Source: Chromera velia (Eukaryota > Sar > Chromeraceae). From it: 64,000 nucleotides of DNA. The position numbers and the translations under genes were made by a program. The stretch lies in the NCBI GenBank assembly GCA_018398765.1, contig JAHBMJ010001538.1, forward strand, positions 1 to 64,000, written 5' to 3'. Below the pieces are notes generated by a model. It did no database searches. It saw only the letters and a program-made list of their open reading frames with translations, and was not told the origin of the DNA. Below, piece after piece: positions 23,375-35,675 of the stretch; the stretch's first letter is position 1, and the number at the start of each line of letters is the position of its first letter.

Positions 23375-23833
23375 TCTGTCGACCGAAAGTTGACCAAGGA
23401 GAACGTTTTATTCACTCTTCTGAGCAATTCCTTTCTTTCACGTGAGAAAAAAGAGTCAGAATGCAGAAATATGGATACATCACCTCCTGATTCGTGTACG
23501 CCTCCAGTTCGTTCATCTACCTCTCTCTGGCTCAAAAGAGGTAAGTGCTTTTTATCTATCAATTGACTAAATGACAGTCTCCCTGCAGTCTCTGAATACT
23601 AGGAGGTTCTTTTTGTTTTTGTGTGTACCCCTTCTTTCTCTGTAATTTCTTCTTCCTTCCCTCTTTTGCTTTCTTTGTTCGTAGAAACCTTTTTCCTGCT
23701 TACAGACATGCAATTGACCGCTGGGCCACCTCAACGAGCTTCTTTCAGAAAAAAGCCTTCCTCTTTTGTTCTTTCTTGTTTCTCTGTGTTCCTTCGATCC
23801 GGTCATGATGCAATTCAGTTTCCATATAGACAA
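23375..23833 (+). CDS. Two unrecognised exons
   Basis: Exon 23375-23540 follows TGCTTCCAG and ends before GTAAGTG. It encodes SVDRKLTKENVLFTLLSNSF... and a Ser/Pro-rich end, finishing in phase 1. Exon 23685-23833 follows TTTGTTCGTAG and ends before GTAAGCG. It encodes ETFFLLTDMQLTAGPP... and finishes in phase 0. The two join in frame. No start or final exon was identified before the convergent HPPD gene end at 24142. They could be 3' exons of the upstream plus-strand gene if its apparent last exon is alternatively spliced. No domain is recognised. Confidence 0.4.
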
Positions 23834-24141
23834 GTAAGCGTTTGTGTTCGTTTTCATTCACACACACAGACAGGAAGGAAAAAGGACGACACAGACACAC
23901 TCAGTGCAGAGTAGAAATAGTGGAAGCAACGCTGTTTCTGTGCAAGAAATAGGGGCATACATGCAGTCAGGTAGGTAAAGTTCTTCTGATGTTTCATGAA
24001 CTTGCATGCACGTCTTTTTCGTCCCCACACACACACTGGTTGGCATGACCATGAATCCACTCACTCACTCACTCAGTCAAAGTGAAAATGAAAGTGAAAG
24101 TGAAAGTCAGGAAGAACCGAAGTCACTCATGTCAAAGTCAA

Positions 24142-24917
24142 TTAAGCCAAGCCGTTTTCCATCTCAAATTCCTCGACTTTCCTGAACAGTTCTCGAAAGT
24201 TCCCTTCCCCGAATCCCCCACAACCTCCTTTTGACTTTCTTGTGCGAGGAGGACAAACAACCGTGACTGCTTTTTCCTCCTGTTGCCCCCCTCCTTCTTT
24301 TCCTCCAGGTGATTCTACTCTTTCACACCCAAGTCTCTGAATGATCTCAAGGAAAAACGTGGGCCTCTCAAACACAGGGGTGGTGAAAATCTGAAACACA
24401 ATACCTTCATCGTTGCGATCGACTAGAATTCCTAATCTCTCGGCCTCATTGATCATCTCGTGGGTAACGGGGGGAGCGACGGAGGCGGATGCTTTTACCT
24501 CCTTCGTCTTGCCTTCTTCTGGTTCTTGGGGGTTTCTGAGCCATCTGTCTCTCAACTCTTCATAGTACTCAGGGCGCGGTCTCTTCATCAAGTTGAACAA
24601 CCCCGCCTCCCTTATGTTCCCCACAGTCTTGAAAATGTCAGAGGACTCAATGGCGATGTGCTGCACACCCGGACCGCGGTTGTGCTCGAGGTAGGTCTCG
24701 ATCTGGCTCTTTCGTGCAGTGCCGTACACAGGCTCTGTGACAGTCAGGAGAACCTTGGCGTCGCTGTTGGAGAGAACCATGCTGTTCAGACCTGAAAGAA
24801 ACAAACAAACAAAATAAAGAAAGAAAGAAAGAAAAGAAAGAAAGAAAGAAAGAAAGAAAGAAAAAAAAGAAAGAAAGAAAGAAAGAAAGAAAGAAAAGAA
24901 AGAAAGAAAGAAAGAAA

Positions 24918-24948
<31 letters not shown>

Positions 24949-25319
24949 AGAAAGAAAGAAAGAAAGAAAGGAAAGAAGGCAAGAGAGCAAATTGAAAGGA
25001 GGACTCAATTCATGCAGAGGACCGACAGAAAGGAACGGCAGAGAAAACATGGATGCGGGGTGCAGTCAAGACATACGCCGACACGTCTTCACCACCAACA
25101 CAAAAACACGATGACAGACACGCAAACATGAACCCAGTCCGTCAGTAAGAGGGACTGTAGACAGCAGCAGAAACCTGGGGGGCAGAGAGGAAAAGGGCAC
25201 GAGAGAGAAAGAGAGAAGACGCGCATCCTTCACCCCTACAGCCACGCGCAAAGGCACACACACATCCACACACTCACACACACACATCCACACACACACT
25301 TACACACACGCACACATCC

Positions 25320-25362
<43 letters not shown>

Positions 25363-26752
25363 CCTGTCTGAAGGTTCCTCATGTGTGACTCATCAGCCTT
25401 GTAGGACGCGAAGAACTCCAACTCCCACATCCTTCTCATCTTCTCGACCTGCTCATCCAGAGACGGCACGTTTCCAGCAACGTGGTCCATCCACCGAAGG
25501 CCCCAACCGGATCCGTCAACAGACCCCTCCCCATCCCCTTTTTTGCGCTCCTGGAGGCCACTGAGGTATCTGAGCCCCGGGATGGGCAGCTCCCCATCGG
25601 GATGTATCAGGGGGGACCGGGAGAGGAAACGGAGATCAACATCTCCGTACAGACGGACTTCGGACATGCACACGGCAGGGAGCGTCTGTGCTTCCTCCTC
25701 TGACAACACATCGCCGGTGGACGCATGGAACCACCGGGGAGGGGAGGACGGATATCCTCCCGACTGCACAGAGGAAGTGAAGGCCTCCTCGGCATCCTCA
25801 ACCTCCACCGCCAGTGCTTTCACCCCACACCCGTGCTCTGACAAGAACGCCGACACGTCAGCCCTCGTTGGTGCGGCTGCAAATCCAGAGCCGCTTCCAT
25901 CTCCGTTCACCCTCCTCAGCCCGAGACTTTCCCTCATCATGAGGGCGTCTCTAGGATCTTCTAGGTCTAGGTCAACTGAAGAGGGGGAGGGCACGGCTCC
26001 TGTGAGGAGGATGCGGAATGCCTCTCCTGCCTGCATCAGACAGGACTCTGTGCTCCCGTTGCAGGACCCTGACATAGACACCGGAGGGTCCCTGGAGGCT
26101 CGGGGCTTCATCCCGAGGCCCTCTTCAAATCGTCTGAAGGAAACAGAGGGAGAGAAGAAGCAGAAAGTCATGAGTACACATGTACCTATGTGAAAGAGGA
26201 GATCTCTGACAGGCATAGGAAGAGAAGAAAATCATCCCATGGAGTACAGACTCAATCGTAGCGATGTAGAGGGAATTCAGAGAAGGAACCGGGGCAAAGT
26301 AGAGGGCGGAAGGACGGAAGGAGGTTGGGAAGATAGGCTGTTGAACGGGAGCGCTTTGCACTCATCCATCGCAAACTTATCCCCGCCCTGTCAAAGAAGA
26401 CTCTGTCGCAGCTTTCATCCGAATTCTCATCCCCCACGCACCTTTTTGCAGCTTGAACGTCTTCACAGAAGATCTCAGCGTGGTGGAATTCCTTCATTTG
26501 AACCTTCTGCAGTACCTCCTTCAAAGTGACTTCTCTCAAAACTTCCGCGACACTCTCCAAGCGAGAGAACGAAGAGGGGGTCCCTTTGCTTCTTCTGATT
26601 CCTCTGGCACTTCTTCTTTCGGGGTTCGTTCTGTGTGCAGACAGTAACCTGCTCCTGGTCTCAACCCCACGCAAGGGAATAAAAGCGTCCACCGTCCACC
26701 AAGAAGTCGTGATGGTAAGTGAAAAGAAAAACAAAACCACAGCTCGAGTCAT
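24142..26752 (-). CDS. HPD: 4-hydroxyphenylpyruvate dioxygenase, predicted plastid-targeted
   Basis: Exons 26752-26442, 26133-25364 and 24791-24142 join in phases 2 and 1 with GT-AG introns, giving 576 residues. The enzyme converts 4-hydroxyphenylpyruvate to homogentisate using Fe(II) and O2. That step serves tyrosine catabolism and plastoquinone and tocopherol synthesis. The facial triad is intact: His321 (RWMDHVAGNV), His405 (GVQHIAIESS) and Glu509 (FFLEIIQR). The family signatures SQIETYLEHN, LGILVDRNDEG and GGCGGFGEGNF are present. The N-terminus has a hydrophobic signal sequence, a VDAFIPLRG junction and an Arg/Ser-rich stretch before the vicinal-oxygen-chelate fold starts at FHHAEIFCED (about residue 90). 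This is a bipartite plastid presequence of the red-lineage type. The first half is expanded by Ser/Gly-rich insertions, so it is longer than the usual 380-450 residues. It is divergent from the tyrosinase gene. Confidence 0.93.
24815..24972 (+). repeat. (GAAA)n array in HPPD intron 2
   Basis: A GAAA tract of about 158 bp sits just upstream of the intron's 3' splice site on the minus strand. In the transcript it reads CTTT and could serve as an extended polypyrimidine tract. Confidence 0.9.
25236..25360 (+). repeat. (CA)n array abutting the HPPD exon 2 donor
   Basis: CA repeats with occasional TC and GC interruptions end two bases from the splice-donor motif of HPPD exon 2 (donor GT at 25363-25362 on the minus strand). 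In the transcript this is a GU-rich tract at the intron's 5' end. Confidence 0.85.
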
Positions 26753-27341
26753 TTCGGAAAGGATAAAGGCAAAAATTGGTGGTGAAAAGGATGGGTGGCG
26801 AACTCACTTGAAGATCGCCCTCACCTTGCAGCTACGCTTGAAGCTTCTGCTCTCTTTACTGAAACCCTTGCATGCTTCTTGCGATACACATTGCAGACTC
26901 TACATAAACTTCCGTCCTCCAGGCCACTGCGCGCCTGCTACCAGACCTCAACCATCAACTCACTCACAGCGACGATTCACAATGACACTCTCCGAACAGC
27001 ACTGACAGTCCGGATCAGGAATGTCTGCCGGTTCAAAAATGAGGCAGGGAAAGAGACGGCACAGCAAATTTGTGACGGTTGAAATTCGTTCAAGAATTTG
27101 TGGCACATGCAACAGTCACACGCGGGCCCACTTGAAGCCCCGGCACGTCTCCTGACTCCGGAGGGCCCGGGGCCGCGTCGTCTGATCGCAGAGTGCCCCG
27201 GCCTCCTGTCACTGGCCCCGGAAAGAATTTCTCGGATGATCCCGGAAAGCGCAGTAAGAGAATGTATGAAGAAGAGCCGATTTTGGATTTCACAATTAAT
27301 CGGTTTGGATCATGCACCCTATATATATATATATATATAGC

Positions 27342-27349
27342 TATAAAAA
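27342..27349 (+). promoter_or_regulatory. Candidate TATA box of the tyrosinase gene
   Basis: TATAAAAA lies 144 bp upstream of the tyrosinase ATG, immediately after a (TA)n run, and is followed at 27361 by the palindrome CTATATATATAG. The 733-bp interval between the HPPD and tyrosinase start codons is probably a shared divergent promoter region. This is motif-level evidence only. Confidence 0.35.
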
Positions 27350-27485
27350 GTATTAAACAGCTATATATATAGCCGGGAGGATCTGCTGCTCATTCTAATG
27401 TGCATAGCACTGCTGAAGTCTTCAACTTACTATCTAGACGCATAGTGGGTCTTACGTCTCCAAACGGTTGTCAAGTGTTGTTAGC

Positions 27486-29118
27486 ATGCGATCACTGTTG
27501 TTATTGTTGGCTGTGTTGCCCGCGATTTCCGTGGCGGGCGACGACGAGTCAGCGGGAAAGAACAAAACGATGCTTCTGAATGACTTGATAGACAAACGAA
27601 GGGAATTTAAGCTTCCCAAGACTGAGGGGGTCATTGGGGCCATCGGGGCTCTGTATGAGAAATTTGACTTCGCTGTGGCTGGGTTGAACTCTGCTGTGGG
27701 CACTGGTGTTGCCGTCAAGGACGCACCGAAGGAAGTGACGGGCAATGCTGTGGCTGGTTCCTTCAGAAAGAAGGGCAATGGAATTCGTCCGTCGATTGTG
27801 AGAAAGAACTACAAAGATCTCACGCAGCAAGAATGGGATGACTTCATCGCTGCAGTAAAGATTATGAAGACAACCAGCGAGACTGAAGGTCAGGCAATTT
27901 ACGGAGAGAACTTCCAGAACTACGACACCTTGGTGATCAAACACGGTGTGGGTGTACTGGACTCTGTGTGCAACAGACAACACTACGGCCCCGCCTTCCC
28001 CTGGTTCCATCGAATGTTCGTGACCCTCTTTGAGCGCTCCATTCTCTCCATTATTGCTGTGGAGGGAGGAACACTCCAGGGCATTCCCTACTGGGATGCA
28101 CAGAAAGATGTGGCGCTTTACGGTCTGTATTCCAAGAGCCCTCTATTCACTGATCAGTTCCTCGGAGGGGGAGGAGTGGCCCCGGATTTTGCGGTTACGG
28201 ACGGTCCGTTTGCGGGAGAGGCGAACTGGTCCGTCACCGCCCCTGACGATGCTCCCCTTAGGAACCCCTATGGACTCCTGCGGTCCCCCTTCAACCCGAA
28301 CCCGACTTTGGGGCTCACCCGCAGATTCGAAAACTATTGCGGGCTCCCCTACCCAGAGCTGACGATTTACAGTGCAGAGGCTTGTATCAACCTGAAGGAG
28401 GGGGGCGTGGCTGGAATTACTGCCTGTATGGACCCGGCAGTCCACGGGAACGCACATCTTCAGGTGGGCACACGGATGGGAGTACTGTGTCATTTAGTGG
28501 ATCTGATAGTGGGGGGACGCCCAGGTTGATTTAGTCTCTGTCCTGCATTTCATCTCGTACGTTATCTCACGCAGCTTGGCGAATATGCCCGCTAGTATTC
28601 TCTCAATCTGCCTGACTTTCGCGCACATGCGTCCCGTCTAGTCTAATTCTTTCCGTGCGTGTGTGTGCAGGTCGGAGGGACATGGGGGAACGAAAAGACC
28701 CCCGAATGCTTCAAGCTTTTCCAGCCTGTGTTCACAGTGAAGTACCAGGGAGAGGGATCCCAGGTATCTTACTTCCTGGTTCCGGGGCCCGTCACTGAGC
28801 AGTGGTCGAGGGGTTGTCTGGACTGTCCTGAGGACTGCACAGGGCTCCCCCTTGAGGAGTGCTTCTGTGAATACAAGGACAGAGACGACCCTAAAGCAGC
28901 CTTCGAGTGCGTGGACGGACAGCCCCTCGCACAGAGCTTTCCTAAGTGGGCTGCAGGGGCAGTGGGAGACTTCGGGGACATCGCCTTCTCTCCCAACGAT
29001 CCTCTCTTCTTCCTCCATCACGCAAACGTCAGTCGGCTTGTCGGAGGGGGGAGGTACGCACACGCACACACAAGCACACACACAAACAAACTGCGCACGC
29101 GCGCGCGAAAGAGAGAAG

Positions 29119-29150
<32 letters not shown>

Positions 29151-29985
29151 GAAATCCGTCATTCATTCATCCATTCACCCACCCACTCACTTGCTCTCTC
29201 ATTCCCGCACCCCATCACAAATACTTTCCGTTCATCTCTCTCTGGTTCGGGACTGAGCTTGAGCGATTGACTTCGATGGTGCTCGTCTCATTTTTTTTCT
29301 GCATCTCGTCGCTTGTCACTTGTTTTCCTGTATTCATTTTTTGTCGCGGTAGCGATTGTCTGCCGGAGGGGGGAGAAGCGCGGACTGAAAGACATGAAAG
29401 CCGTGAGGACACTGAAAAAAACCAATGGAAGACAAGAGAACGGAGCGCGAGATGAATGCCCTTCGGCTCGTCTTCCGTGCTCAATCTTGAATTGCCTATT
29501 TTTCCCTTCTGCAGGTTGACCGTGTGTTCACAACCTGGCAGGTGAACAACCAGAAGATTGCCTCTGAGTTCTATGAGCACCCCGAGGTCTACTGGTTCAA
29601 CGACAAGCTCCTTCAGTGCCCAGGACACGGGATTGATGACATCGTCAACGAGCCCTCACCGTTCTTGAGTCCCTACGGAAACGTCCCTCCTGGAGAGCCT
29701 GTGACGATCAGACAGATCATCGAGGCCACCATTCCGGGATGGTCTCTGGAGTATGACTACGACAAGCTGCTTGACGGTGTCTCTGCCAAGTTGGAGCTGC
29801 AGAGGGAGGAGTACACAAAACAGGAGAGCGGGCCGATCGAGGGAAGCGTCTTCAATGGCCCCGACGGCCTGGATCTGGTCTTTCAGAATTCTATCCCAAA
29901 TGCAGGGGGGGATGATTACAAGCTGAAGCCGTTGGACGGACTGTCATTCAATCTGGACGGATTGAAGAATATGTTCAAGGATTGA
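27486..29985 (+). CDS. Secreted tyrosinase (type 3 copper monophenol oxidase)
   Basis: Exons 27486-28463, 28671-29027 and 29515-29985 join in phase 0, giving 601 residues. Tyrosinases hydroxylate monophenols and oxidise o-diphenols to quinones using two copper ions. The CuA histidines are His153, His166 and His175, the last two spaced H-x8-H in QHYGPAFPWFHRMF. The CuB site has His320 and His324 (VHGNAH), and the third ligand lies in DPLFFLHHAN (His442/443). The third exon completes the typical HHAN-VDRVFTTWQ signature. A signal peptide (MRSLLLLLAVLPAISVAG) predicts entry to the secretory pathway. The spacer between the two CuB motifs is long and holds a Cys-rich segment (CLDCPEDCTG..., residues about 375-406). 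The C-terminal 110 residues show no known domain. The start is the ATG that gives the signal peptide. Confidence 0.92.
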
Positions 29986-32900
29986 AGAATTAAAGGGAAG
30001 GAGGGGGGAGAAGTCGAATGGAGAGAGGTAGTTGGGGAAGGGGGGGTTTCTCTTGGGAAGTAGTGAAAGAAACTGTATGATGGCAGGAAGCGATCGCATC
30101 CGAAAATCAGCAAGCAAGGCGTGCATATCGCGATCACACAGTACGGAGTCAATCCGGTCACCCGTGCATGCATGCATGCTTTGATCTGGACACTCTTTAA
30201 GTTTGAGCCTAGTTTGGAAGAGTGCACCTGCGTATGTATGTGTGCGTCAGTCTGCGTATGTGTGTGTCTCGACATGTGGGTGACAAAGTATAGCTTCAGT
30301 GTATGAGTGCTTGTGTCGCTCCGGATGTGAGTGCGGGTCCACGCTCTGCTCGGGTAAACGAACAACCGCATGCGAGTGGAAGGGTAGGTCCCGGCTCTCT
30401 GGCGACGTCCTGACTCCTGGGTCATAAAGCTGACTCACAATAATTCGCCTTCTTGCTAATGCTTCAAATCTTGTATGCTGATCCCGCGTTCATTCCACTG
30501 ATTCCATCATCTGTAGGTAAAAATTGGCGTATTTTCCGCTCCCCACTCTGCATGGGGTGAGTGCATGCTGAAACCAGGTGCGGAACAGCTATATATAGCC
30601 CATAAGACCCTTCATTTATAACCTATGGTTCATCAATCGCAAATGACTTCTAGAATGACTTGCTAGTTAATGCAAAAAGTTTAAGTTTTTACAGTTTATG
30701 ATAGAAATTATAGAATTATAAGTAGTTATAAAATCCGCAGAAATTAGAACTTATAAGTTAACGTTATTACTTCAGAGTCTTAAATATGGTGGTATTTTGA
30801 TAATTATCAGATAATATATCCTCTAGTATATCCCACTATATATTATTGTACGGATTGCTAGACAGATTGTTATAGGTTACTATAATATAATAGGTGTTCT
30901 TAATTCAATTCGATAGCCTCTATAGTAGGATTAAATAGGATATCATAAACGTCAATAAAAAATGTTGTTTAAATTAAGAGAAAACTTGAAGTTTCTACGT
31001 GCAACGAAGTATTAAGTACGGCAGACATTGAAAAAAAAAATCAAAGATAATAAACACCAACCACTTATTTTTTTTTTCTTTATTTTTCTTTATTTTTCTT
31101 CCCTATATATCTATATGATCTATGTTGTGCTCACTTTCCCATACTTCATGAAGAATCTTTGATTCAAAGAGTACATTGCAGACAGAAAGAAAAGTAGATA
31201 TGTTTTGAGTAGAAAGAGGTTATAGACTTTGGCACCGCCATATCGAAGTGGTGCGCGCCGCCGCGCTACTGAAGGAAATTGCGCCAGACGAGACCCTAAA
31301 AGCAGTTCGCGCGTATACCGCGCTTATCAGGTGCGTCCGTCTATTTCGTGCAGACTGATGCAATGATATTTCGTGCAGACTGATACAATGAAGTACATGC
31401 AATCAATGCGATACATACAGGCAGAGCACCAGAAAGCCTGAGAGTGGTTTATCAGAAGAAGAGGTACGCTGGAATGAAGTTGAATGAAGCGACTCTTTAC
31501 ATGAGCAAGTTATGTTTCTATGAAGACAGAAGCTCGAACAGTTATCCTTTGATGTAAGTCTCTAGAGCGGTGTCAGAGCCGCGCAACTCTAACTGGTAGC
31601 CGTGTTCTTTTTAGGCAGTGAAGGCGCCCGATAACAGAGAAGGCGCCCAACAATCTAAAAACGAAGAAAACCTCTAATTTGACTGAGGTATCTTTAAGTT
31701 CAAGCATGAAACACAGGTGAATATAGTGGGAAAGCTTAGTGCGGAATCTATTAATCAATCAATCAATCAATCAAAATCATAGTTTTTGACTTATTCTAGC
31801 TTTAAATTAGCCTTTAATAGCCATGCAATATTTAAAAAAAAAAAAAAAATCGGACTTTTCAAGATTTTTTTATCACTGTATATGTGTTGCCTAAAGGGAT
31901 GTTGAACGAGTCTGATAAAGTTTTGTATAAAACTAAGAACAAGTGTAATAATTACATTAAAAAATACTCAATAATGATCGAATGAGTCATTGCGCTAGGT
32001 CCACAAACCAACATTGTATATCATGTCCCGTGGTTGGCCAGAGCCTAAATGGTGGCTCACCGGCTTTAACCGTCTCAATTCATTCATTCATTCATTCATT
32101 CATTCATTCAATGCATGAGAATTGGGGCTGTCTGGAAGTGTATCTGTTACCTTACCGCACCTTTTTCCTCTTTCGCCGATCGGGACATTTGATCACCGTC
32201 CGTCCATCTGGCTGCTTGGCTGCCTGCCTGCCCGCCCACCTCCATGTCTACCGGTCTGTTTGCCGTCCTGCCTGAATGTCTATCTGTCTGCCTGCTTGCT
32301 TTTCTGCTTGTCTGAACGTCTATCTACCTGCCTTTCGGCCTGCTTGCGTGCATATCTGCCTGCTTGCGTGCATATCTGCCTCTTGCTTGCCTGTCTGAAT
32401 GTCCGCCTGCCTCCCTGCTTGCCAGCCTCCATTTTTATCTACTGGTCTGCCGGCCTTCCTGTCTTAAATGTCTATCCAGTTGCTTGCCTGTCAGAATGCC
32501 TGTCAAAATGCCGAACTATCTATGTCCCTCCTTTTCTGCCGGCCCGCCTACCTGCCTGCCTGAATGTCTATCTGCATGTCTGTACCAAGACTCAAAAATG
32601 CTTACATATCTCTACCGCGACCTAGTACCGCGACCGAAAAACACCTGCGAAGGATGACGGCACGTCAAAAAACAAAGGCCATGCAATCTGCCACAGAAAG
32701 GCAGGAACGTTAAGCACGAAAAAGGGGAGCTCGTGTCAAAAACAGGAAAGGCAACCAAAAGGCCAATATACGCATGGACAGACCAACAAGAATGTCTACT
32801 CAATCAAAGCTCTCAAAGGAGGGCTTTATCATGAGGGCCACCACAACCCCAGACAGCTGAGAGTAACTGAAAAACACTGGCAAGATGACGCAGGCACTTG

Positions 32901-34210
32901 ATGCATTCAAAGGCTCCGTACAAATAGCGAGAAAAGAGCTCGTGTGAATGCAGAATCGACAAAAGGGGTGCTCGTGAGAATGCAGAAAGACAAAACACAG
33001 CGATCTTGTCTATCGGTTTCCTTCGATCTCGCTCCACCTTCCATCTTCGGCCATTCACTCCTCTCTCCTGTCTCCCCTTCACCGAGCTTCAAGATGCCGT
33101 GTGAATGTAGAATTGACAAAAGGGGCGCTGGTGTGAATGCAGAATCGGCAAGAACTCTCGAAACTGCATCCATGGGGGGCGCTCTTCGGTTGCTTCAACT
33201 CTGCGTAGACGGCCACCGAGACACAAGGCCCCACTGCCGAAGAGTTGACGTTGAGGCCCAAAACTACACAAGGGACTAAGCAGATTTGCACAAAGCTGTA
33301 TGCCAAGGATTGTTGAGATAGAGGCCCAAACGTCAGAGAATCACACTCTCAACTCAATTTTTCGAGCAACGGTCGGTTCACAGCATCAGAAAGCCGTCTC
33401 TCGGGTCGTTGTGTTGCCGCGATCGTTCTTTTCACAGAGGCTAAAGGACAAAGTGTCAACACTTTCATGACATGGAGCTGCTGCCAAGTATGGCATTCCA
33501 TCAAATTGTTCCTCTGGGAGAACCCATCTTGACACAGTATTTCAACTTTATGCTCAATGACACGATCAGGCGTCTCTGAAATCGACAAGCAACAAAACAC
33601 GAGAGTCGAGTATAAGCACTGAAGTGTAGGACATCGGCCTATCTGACTGTCCTGTTTTGACTTCAGGGCATGTCCACTTCACAGATCTGTGGCACCGATC
33701 AAAGATCTTGAGCAACTGTGAAGAACGGACATCATCAACACTCGATATTAAACGAGGTTGAAAAAACAGTGAACATGCAACATCATGCAACACGTGCTGT
33801 CATCGTGCTAACTGTCAGAGTGCCTGTCTGATTTTCCCCATACAGTTCTTTTAAAATTCTTTTTATTAATAAAATTTTCCCCCAAAAAAAACGTTGAAGT
33901 GCGCGAAAAATTAAAATGCGTGCATGCATGCATGCGTTACGATGATGCGTAGAGTATATATATATATATATATATATATATAAGACATGTGTGTTGATTT
34001 GGGCACGTGCTGCTCCGAGACACTTGTGGATTCGTGGTGATGTAGTAGGCCGTCTGATGTCTGCAGTATTTGTTCGCAAGCATGATTCTGACGGGCACCC
34101 CATTTCAAGATTGTCGCGACTTTGACACAAGTGGGTGCAGCACCCCCCGCATGAGTCCGTCTCCGTCTCCATTTCCACTCTCCCTCGAGTGACCTTGTAA
34201 AGCTCCACCA
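29986..34210. other. Long intergenic stretch with repeats, no gene seen
   Basis: 30580-31200 and 31750-31980 are AT-rich. 32080-32110 is (ATTC)n. 32210-32600 is a degenerate CTGCCTG/GTCTATCTG low-complexity block. 32940-33160 holds two copies of a roughly 50-bp phrase, GTGTGAATG(C/T)AGAAT(C/T)GACAAAAGGGG. 33952-33982 is (TA)n. Short frames here lack coding character. Confidence 0.45.
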
Positions 34211-35147
34211 ATGAAGTCTGCTTTTGGTTCATTGCGAATCGTCTTGTTCAGTTGCATCCTCAGCGTACAGGCATGCGTGTCAACACCCCCTTTCCCCTCC
34301 TTCCTTCAGCTACAAGGAGAGGGTAAAGTGGCCCCTTCTGGAAGTTTGAAACCCGAACCGAGAACGTTTGCAAGCGAATGGGAAGAACTGATGGGGAACT
34401 GTCCGAACAAACACAACTGGGACTCTGATGGGATGTTTCAGTTCAAGGAAGTGACAGACAAGATTCTCAGCCTAGTGGAGGAAAAAAGATGGGAGACAGT
34501 CTGGCAGGCAGAAGTCCCCTGGTGCGGATTTGCATCCATCCTTCGGTTGACTGCTCAGATACACCCTGAGACCTACCTGCGTCTGTTTCGCTATATTTAC
34601 TGCTTTAAGGAATGGCCTCCAGAGATGCAGAAGAAGAATGGCGGCGCCTTCGACTCGTATCCAAAAACAGTTATGAGTTTCACGAAGAAGACGTTAAAAG
34701 TACCGAAAGAGAACCTGAAGAGTATGAGTGGAGCAGACGCCGTTATGATATATGCTCTTAACGGTCAGACGAATATGCTGTTAAGTCCAGGGAGATCTTT
34801 TCCTCAGGCGATTTCTTTCTCAGGCTCTTTGATCACGGTGCTCAAGACCCTCCTGCCGAAGGAATGCAAGAACGCAATGACTATGTCACCATCAGAGGTG
34901 ATGCGGAAACTATACGCCATGCCGATCGTGCATCCAACAGAACCAAACGTGGGGCAAAGCAGAAAAGAGTTTGAAGGGCAGCCCATGATTCTGCTCTCAA
35001 ATGCTCACCACCTTGACCAGAGACAGTACAACGACGAGTTTCTGAACAAACACTGGGCCAGAGTCACGGCGATCGTCCGAACTGGACCTGAGAAGTGGTC
35101 AGCCTCTCTCTGGCTTCATTCTGTACTCCATAGTTGAGTGTGTGGAC

Positions 35148-35179
<32 letters not shown>

Positions 35180-35190
35180 CTCTCTCTCTC

Positions 35191-35225
<35 letters not shown>

Positions 35226-35410
35226 GCGTGCGCGTGTGTGGAGGGACAAACGAACGAACGAAGGAACGAAAAAAAGAAAGAAAGAAAGAAAGAAAGAAAG
35301 ACAGACAGAAAGACAGAAAGACAGAAAGACAGAAAGAAAGAAAGAAAGAACGAAAGAAAGAAAAAAAGAATGAAAGAAAGAGAGAAAGAAAGAAAGACAG
35401 ACAGACAGAC

Positions 35411-35457
<47 letters not shown>

Positions 35458-35481
35458 AAAAAAGAAAAAAAGCAAGCAAGC

Positions 35482-35534
<53 letters not shown>

Positions 35535-35643
35535 CGAGAGAGAGAGAGAGAGAGCGAGAAAGAAAGGAAGGAAGAAAGAAAGAGAGAGAGGAAGAGAGAG
35601 AGAGAGAGAAAGAGAAAAAGAAAGAAAGAAAGAAAGAAAGAAA

Positions 35644-35675
<32 letters not shown>

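Noticed and set aside
27090-27340. Short frames between HPPD and tyrosinase
   Set aside because: They sit in the divergent promoter interval and lack coding bias, signal motifs or splice partners.
32122-32625. Plus-strand Cys/Leu/Pro-rich open frame
   Set aside because: It derives from a degenerate CTGCCTG/GTCTATCTG low-complexity block.
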